10,608 nucleotides of DNA from Eikenella sp963548155 (GTDB taxonomy: Bacteria > Pseudomonadota > Gammaproteobacteria > Burkholderiales > Neisseriaceae): the NCBI GenBank assembly GCA_963548155.1, contig CAUUTP010000069.1, positions 1 to 10,608 on the forward strand, in the 5' to 3' direction. The first letter of the stretch is position 1. The number at the start of each line of letters is the position of its first letter. The notes under the pieces were generated by a model. That model was not told the origin of the DNA. It searched no databases and saw only the letters and a program-made list of their open reading frames with translations. Of the stretch, positions 6,485 through 10,608 are shown piece by piece. The translations under genes and the position numbers were made by a program.

Positions 6485-7888
6485 ATGAAACGATTGGGTT
6501 TGAAGCTGAGCAGCGGCATCGGCAGGTCGCTGGCGCACAAAATCAAGCAAACGCAGCGCCTGTCGCGCAAAACGGCGGCAGTGATTTTGCTGTTGATGGG
6601 GGCTGCTTTGGTGTCGTTGGTGTCGCTAGGGTTTGCCAAATTGGCAGATTATGCGCTTCATTTGAATGCCAAGTGGTCACAGCAGTATCCGCTGGCAGCA
6701 TTTGCGGTGCTACCGATATCGCTGATGCTGATTGTGTGGTTCACGCGCCGGTATGCGCCTTATACGGCGGGCAGCGGGATTCCGCAGGTGTTGGCCACGC
6801 TTTCGATGCCGAAAGTGAAGGGCGGCAACCGTTTGGTGGCTTTGTGGCGCACGGCTTTAAAAATTCCGCTCACGTTTTTGGGCATGTTGGCCGGTGCATC
6901 CATCGGGCGCGAAGGGCCTTCGGTACAGGTGGGGGCCGCAGTGATGCTGGCCTGGGGTTCTTGGTGCAAACGCTATAATTTGGCATTCAAGCGCTTGCAA
7001 GACAAGGAATTGCTGGCGGCCGGTGCGGCTGGCGGTTTGGCAGCAGCATTCAATGCGCCGCTGGCCGGGGTGATTTTTGCGATTGAGGAGCTGGGGCGTT
7101 CGGTGTCGCTGCATTGGGAGCGGCAAATTTTTATCGGCGTGCTGGCTTCAGGTTTCTTTTTAGTGGCGATTGAGGGCAACAGTACTTATTTTCAGGGCTT
7201 TAACGCCGGGCAGCCGGCAGAGCATATGCTGCGTTGGGCTTTGCTGTGCGCCGCCGTGTGCGGCGTGGCGGGCGGGTTGTTTGCGCGTTTTCTAAGCAAG
7301 GGTGCAACTTGGTTGGCGTTGCCGAAATGGCGCAATTGGATGCGTCGTCACCCGATCTGGTTGGCGGGTGTGTTCGGCTTGATGCTGGCTGCCTTGGGCG
7401 TGCTGTTCGATGGGCAAACCTACGGCACGGGTTATGATGTGGCGGCGGCCGCGTTGCACGGGCAGACGGATTTGACTTATGGCCTGGCGGGCGCGAAGTG
7501 GGCAGCTACGGTGCTGTCCTATTGGGCGGGCATTCCGGGCGGGATTTTTACGCCTTCGCTGGCCATCGGTGCGCTCTTGGGCGTACACATCGCGCAAATT
7601 GCCGGTGCGGAAGCCCCGGCGGCAATTCTGGCCTTGCTGTGCATGGCTGCGTTTTTAGCAGCGGCTACGCAAGCGCCGCTCACGGCCAGCGTGGTGGTGA
7701 TGGAAATGACGGGCAGCCAGTCGCTGTTGTTTTGGATGTTGGTGTCGTCGATTGCCGCTTCGGTGATTGCCCGCCAGTTTTGCCCGCAACCGTTCTACCA
7801 TTTTGCGGCAGGACGTTTTCGCCAGCGCGTGCGTGAGGAGCTGCTGCGGGAAGGGGAAGCTCGGCAGGCAGAATCGGCGGCAAAGTAA
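6485..7888 (+). CDS. clcA: CLC-family chloride channel/transporter
   Basis: Inner-membrane CLC protein of 467 aa that moves chloride, probably in exchange for protons. The selectivity-filter motifs are complete: GSGIP (residues 96-100), GREGP (141-145, with Glu143 as the gating glutamate) and GGIFTP (352-357). FNAPLAGVIFAIEE ends with Glu201/Glu202; Glu202 aligns with the internal proton glutamate (Glu203) of E. coli ClcA, supporting an antiporter. The last motif reads MEMTGSQ (406-412), so the usual central chloride-coordinating tyrosine appears to be replaced by Gln412. There is no C-terminal CBS domain. ATG 6485 follows GGATAGG at 6473-6479. The gene stands alone, transcribed away from tRNA-Ser and ended by a DUS-type hairpin. 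Confidence 0.93.
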   Translation: MKRLGLKLSSGIGRSLAHKIKQTQRLSRKTAAVILLLMGAALVSLVSLGFAKLADYALHLNAKWSQQYPLAAFAVLPISLMLIVWFTRRYAPYTAGSGIPQVLATLSMPKVKGGNRLVALWRTALKIPLTFLGMLAGASIGREGPSVQVGAAVMLAWGSWCKRYNLAFKRLQDKELLAAGAAGGLAAAFNAPLAGVIFAIEELGRSVSLHWERQIFIGVLASGFFLVAIEGNSTYFQGFNAGQPAEHMLRWALLCAAVCGVAGGLFARFLSKGATWLALPKWRNWMRRHPIWLAGVFGLMLAALGVLFDGQTYGTGYDVAAAALHGQTDLTYGLAGAKWAATVLSYWAGIPGGIFTPSLAIGALLGVHIAQIAGAEAPAAILALLCMAAFLAAATQAPLTASVVVMEMTGSQSLLFWMLVSSIAASVIARQFCPQPFYHFAAGRFRQRVREELLREGEARQAESAAK

Positions 7889-7899
7889 AATAATGCTAG

Positions 7900-7944
7900 A
7901 GGCTACCTGAAACATGTTTTGTTTGGTTTTCAGGTAGACTTTTA
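7900..7944 (+). terminator. Imperfect DUS-pair terminator of clcA
   Basis: Exact DUS at 7900-7911 pairs with a one-mismatch reverse copy (TTCAGGTAGACT, 7929-7940) and is followed by a short T-run. It starts 12 bases after the clcA stop. Between it and the next DUS pair (7945-8088) I see nothing beyond a partial DUS core (GCTACCTA) near 8062. Confidence 0.65.
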
Positions 7945-8088
7945 TTTGATTGTATCGAAGAGGTTCGGTAGGAATACCAAGCTATATGGTTGATGCTGTT
8001 TGGAATGTTTTAACGGGCTGCCGGGATATTCAAGCTGATACGCTTTCTGTATGGGCAATGAGCTACCTACGCTGCTGATATATCAAAG

Positions 8089-8134
8089 AGGCTACCTGAA
8101 AAATCTGATGCCCAATATTTTCAGGTAGCCTTTT
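8089..8134. terminator. Second DUS-pair hairpin between clcA and the OPT gene
   Basis: Exact DUS at 8089-8100 and its reverse at 8120-8131, extended by flanking A/T bases to a stem of about 14 bp with a loop of roughly 15 bases, followed by TTTT on the plus strand. It probably acts as a back-up terminator between the convergent genes. Confidence 0.7.
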
Positions 8135-8184
8135 GCTGAATGTGTGCCACCAACCCTACGTTTTTAAACTCAATCAACATACAA

Positions 8185-8212
8185 AAACCGCCCGATATCT
8201 ATCGGGCGGTTT
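8185..8212 (-). terminator. Terminator of the OPT transporter gene
   Basis: Perfect 12-bp stem (AAACCGCCCGAT at 8185-8196 with its complement at 8201-8212) and a 4-base loop. On the minus strand it ends in TTTTTG and lies 18 bases after the OPT stop. Confidence 0.88.
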
Positions 8213-8230
8213 GCATTTGCGGCAACGCGT

Positions 8231-10255
8231 TTATTTGGTTTTCATCACGCGGCGGATGAAGATCAGCATACCACCGATGAAGAAGGCCAGGCCGAGGAAT
8301 TCGCTGATGGTGCCCCAGTTGTCCAGGTTCAGCGCCAGCGGAGAGTCGGAGCCGCCGCTGGTAACAGACAGGGCGATAATCAGCGCCATAATCACACCAA
8401 TCAAGCTCTCGCCCACAATCAGGCCGGCAGCAAACAGGGTGCCCACGCGCTCGGCATCTTTCTGTTTGGCCTCATCTTTGCCAATGCGGCGTTTCAGGAA
8501 GGCGGCCATGATGGCACCAATGGCAATCGGCATATTGATAGCCGGCGGCAGGTAGATGCCCATACCCACGGCCAGGGTGGGCAGCATCAGTTTGGAGCCG
8601 CTGCGTTTCAATACTTCGTTGATGATGATGAGCACCACACCAATACCGATACCGGTGAGAATGTAGTTCCATTGCAGCGAGTGCGAGAAGATGGCTTTGG
8701 CGATGGTAGTCATCAGTGTGGCCTGCGGCGCAGCCAGAGCCTGGCTCGGATCCATATCCGGACGCGGCATGGCGCCAGTGAAGCCGTAGGCAGCGTAGAG
8801 CAGCTCAAGCACGGAAGATACAACCAATGCACCCACCACGCAGCCGATAATCAGCGCCACTTCCTGACGCCACGGGGTGGCTTTAATCAGGTAGCCGGTT
8901 TTCAGGTCTTGCAGGTTGTCGTTGGAAATGGAAGCCACGGCCACTACGGCAGAGCCACAGAACAGAGTGAGCGCCACCAGGAAATTGCGAGTGCCTTCAT
9001 CGGCAAACATGTTGTTGGCACTGCCAATAGCCAGTAGCACCAGTGAAATAGCCACTACGGAGATGATGCCAATGCCAGAAATCGGGCTGGAAGAAGAGCC
9101 CACCAAGCCGGCCATATAGCCGCAGGCAGCTGCTACCAGGAAACCAATAACGAAAGCCAGCAAGGTGCAGACTACTACCAGCAGCCAAGCCGTGCCGGTA
9201 GGCAAGTTGGCATCAGCCACGAAGTGGTAGAAGGAGAAGCCCAAGAGCAGCATCATGCCTAGTACATAGGCAATCATGGCTTTGGGTGACAAGTCTTGCT
9301 CAACGCGTTCCAGCGCAGCACCTTCACCGCCTTTGATGGCACGGAACGACATTTTCATGCCTTCCAGGGTGGGTTTGAGCAGGGTGATCAGCGTCCAGAT
9401 TGCGGCAATACCGATGGTGCCGGCGCCGATAAAGCGCACTTTTTCTTTCCACAACCGCATAGCGAAAGCAACCATTTCCATATCAGCCGGCTGCGGATTG
9501 GTGGCAGAGAAATAGGGGATGGCGATGCCCCAGGCGATCGCAATGCCCACCAGCATGGCAATACCGCTGGCCAGGCCGACCAAATAGCCGGCGCCGAGCA
9601 GAGCCAATGAGAAGCCCATCGGGATTTGGAAAATAGACGTGCCGGCTTTAAACCACAGGCTGGCACTGTCGGCCACTACGCGCAAGCCGTTGCTGGCGAA
9701 ACTGAAAATACCGGAAATCACACCGCCGGTAACGATTTCGCCAATACCACTGTCAGCTTTTTGCGTGGTGTCTGCATTTTCCTCACCCACCACGCCGTCG
9801 CCGCTACCGACTTTCAAAATCTCGGCTGCCGCCACGCCTTCGGGATAGGGCAAATCGCTTTTCACCACCATGGCATAGCGCAACGGGATGGTGAAAATCA
9901 CCCCCAAAATACCGCCGGCCATACACAGCAGAGTGGTTTGCCAAAACGGGAATCCTGTCCAATAACCGCTCATTAAGAGGCCGGGCAGGATGAAGATCAC
10001 GGAAGAGAGCGTACCCGCGGCAGAAGCCTGGGTTTGCACCATGTTGTTTTCAAGGATATTACTGCCTTTGGCGAATTTCAAAATCGCCATGGAAATCACG
10101 GCAGCCGGGATGGAAGAGGCAAACGTGAGGCCTACTTTCAGCCCTAAATAGATATTGGAGGCGGTAAACACCACGGTGATTAACGCGCCCAACACCATGC
10201 CGCGCAGGGTAAGCTCCCTGTAATTGGCATAAGGATCATGGGTGGATAGAGACAT
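8231..10255 (-). CDS. OPT-family oligopeptide transporter
   Basis: Integral inner-membrane importer of the oligopeptide transporter (OPT, TC 2.A.67) family, expected to take up small peptides or related compounds with protons. The 674-aa product is mostly hydrophobic helices. Family-typical stretches include NIYLGLKVGLTFASSIPAAVIS near residues 34-55, LPYPEGVAAAEIL, GLVGSSSSPISGIGI, SISNDNLQDLKTGYLI and MLPTLAVGMGIYLPP. A hydrophilic segment (VGEENADTTQKADSG) interrupts the first half. The end, IFIRRVMKTK, is basic and probably cytoplasmic. ATG 10255 is chosen for the AAGG about 10 bases upstream and the family-like N-terminus (DPYANYRELTLRG). It is monocistronic, with its own promoter and terminator. 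Substrate cannot be read from sequence. Peptide uptake would suit an asaccharolytic amino-acid user such as Eikenella (inference). Confidence 0.92.
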   Translation of the reverse strand: MSLSTHDPYANYRELTLRGMVLGALITVVFTASNIYLGLKVGLTFASSIPAAVISMAILKFAKGSNILENNMVQTQASAAGTLSSVIFILPGLLMSGYWTGFPFWQTTLLCMAGGILGVIFTIPLRYAMVVKSDLPYPEGVAAAEILKVGSGDGVVGEENADTTQKADSGIGEIVTGGVISGIFSFASNGLRVVADSASLWFKAGTSIFQIPMGFSLALLGAGYLVGLASGIAMLVGIAIAWGIAIPYFSATNPQPADMEMVAFAMRLWKEKVRFIGAGTIGIAAIWTLITLLKPTLEGMKMSFRAIKGGEGAALERVEQDLSPKAMIAYVLGMMLLLGFSFYHFVADANLPTGTAWLLVVVCTLLAFVIGFLVAAACGYMAGLVGSSSSPISGIGIISVVAISLVLLAIGSANNMFADEGTRNFLVALTLFCGSAVVAVASISNDNLQDLKTGYLIKATPWRQEVALIIGCVVGALVVSSVLELLYAAYGFTGAMPRPDMDPSQALAAPQATLMTTIAKAIFSHSLQWNYILTGIGIGVVLIIINEVLKRSGSKLMLPTLAVGMGIYLPPAINMPIAIGAIMAAFLKRRIGKDEAKQKDAERVGTLFAAGLIVGESLIGVIMALIIALSVTSGGSDSPLALNLDNWGTISEFLGLAFFIGGMLIFIRRVMKTK
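8886..8897 (-). repeat. DUS-like sequence inside the OPT gene
   Basis: ATCAGGTAGCCG matches the reverse DUS at 10 of 12 positions, including the central CAGGTAGCC. It is the only near-match I noticed inside a gene and may be chance or a weak uptake site. Confidence 0.3.
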
Positions 10256-10285
10256 TTTCTTTACCTTTGGTTGAAACGAGGTTGC

Positions 10286-10314
10286 ATTCTTTTTCGATAT
10301 GAGGTTTATGTCAA
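10286..10314 (-). promoter_or_regulatory. Promoter of the OPT transporter gene
   Basis: On the minus strand, a perfect -35 TTGACA (10314-10309), a 17-base spacer and -10 AAGAAT (10291-10286, 4 of 6) predict a start near 10279, leaving a leader of about 24 bases that contains the ribosome-binding site. Confidence 0.6.
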
Positions 10315-10563
10315 GAAAAATATTGTAAATGTAAATATTTGTTTATAAATTAACTGGGTTTACTTGGTAATTTTTTATGAATGAAATTCTTTTAGTATTT
10401 TTAAACGGATAATTTATTATTAAAAAATTATATTGTTACATATAAGTATAAAAATCATTAATCAGAAAATGGATACTGTATGGCTAATAAAAATTTTACA
10501 AATTCTTACGTTTCGTGATTGTAAAAATATTGGGAGTTGCGGCATAAGTAACAAAAAAAGGTG
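10315..10563. other. AT-rich gene-free stretch upstream of the OPT promoter
   Basis: Markedly richer in A and T than the rest of the window, with no DUS and no convincing open frame. It contains an inverted repeat, AAATATT (10318-10324) and AATATTT (10334-10340), next to the OPT -35 box, with the overlapping direct repeat GTAAAT. The rest shows short A/T runs only. Confidence 0.6.
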
Positions 10564-10608
10564 CTACTCATCATCAGAAACAGAGAAATAATCCTTAATA
10601 AACTTAAC
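10564..10608 (-). CDS. Probable C-terminal end of a minus-strand gene, cut by the window edge
   Basis: The minus strand from the right edge reads VKFIKDYFSVSDDE and then TAG (10566-10564). The composition (amphipathic, acidic tail) looks like a protein end, and an A-rich run on the plus strand (T7 on the minus) follows. Only 14 codons are visible, so the gene cannot be identified, and chance open frame in AT-rich DNA is possible. Confidence 0.35.
   Translation of the reverse strand, partial: VKFIKDYFSVSDDE

Noticed and set aside
712..8131. A CRISPR array built from the repeated 12-mer
   Set aside because: The repeats are too short, lie in both orientations with irregular spacing from 2 bases to kilobases, and match the Eikenella uptake sequence.
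8133..8555. A 140-codon plus-strand open frame overlapping the OPT gene end
   Set aside because: It begins in the spacer, runs through the OPT terminator, and is a shadow of the conserved OPT reading frame.

Overview
The window comes from a Neisseriaceae chromosome, most likely Eikenella or a close relative. The main reason is the 12-mer AGGCTACCTGAA (reverse complement TTCAGGTAGCCT). It occurs 15 times exactly, always outside genes, with a few near-matches. This is the Eikenella dialect (AG-eikDUS) of the Neisseriaceae DNA uptake sequence. The gene products also read as Neisseriaceae, notably a quinol-type NO reductase that reconstructs to the length I recall for neisserial NorB (751 aa).

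Layout, left to right. (1) Positions 1-687 hold the 5' part of an IS5-family insertion sequence on the minus strand. Its transposase is broken by two one-base expansions in A7 tracts. (2) An intact electron-transfer flavoprotein:ubiquinone oxidoreductase gene follows (842-2491, plus). (3) A DUS-rich spacer leads to a SUKH/SMI1-KNR4-like gene (2667-3275, plus) that carries two in-frame stop codons. (4) norB (3493-5746, plus) has an amber codon at position 4 and two single-base deletions. It ends at a perfect DUS-palindrome terminator. (5) A gene-free stretch with more DUS copies leads to tRNA-Ser(GCU) on the minus strand (6107-6200), which has its own promoter and terminator. (6) clcA, a CLC-type chloride transporter, is intact (6485-7888, plus). 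(7) An intact OPT-family oligopeptide transporter lies on the minus strand (8231-10255), converging on clcA across a spacer with several terminators. (8) The right end is very AT-rich. It holds the OPT promoter and probably the last 14 codons of another minus-strand gene.

The genes do not form one pathway. ETF-QO and NorB both act at the quinone pool: one feeds electrons in, the other spends them on NO detoxification or respiration. The two transporters are independent transcription units. I see no new multi-gene system. The most noteworthy signal is the run of three damaged genes in the left half, including an otherwise well-conserved norB, beside intact neighbours. Real decay and consensus error cannot be separated from the sequence alone, although the types of lesion in norB and the SUKH gene fit real mutation better than homopolymer miscalling.
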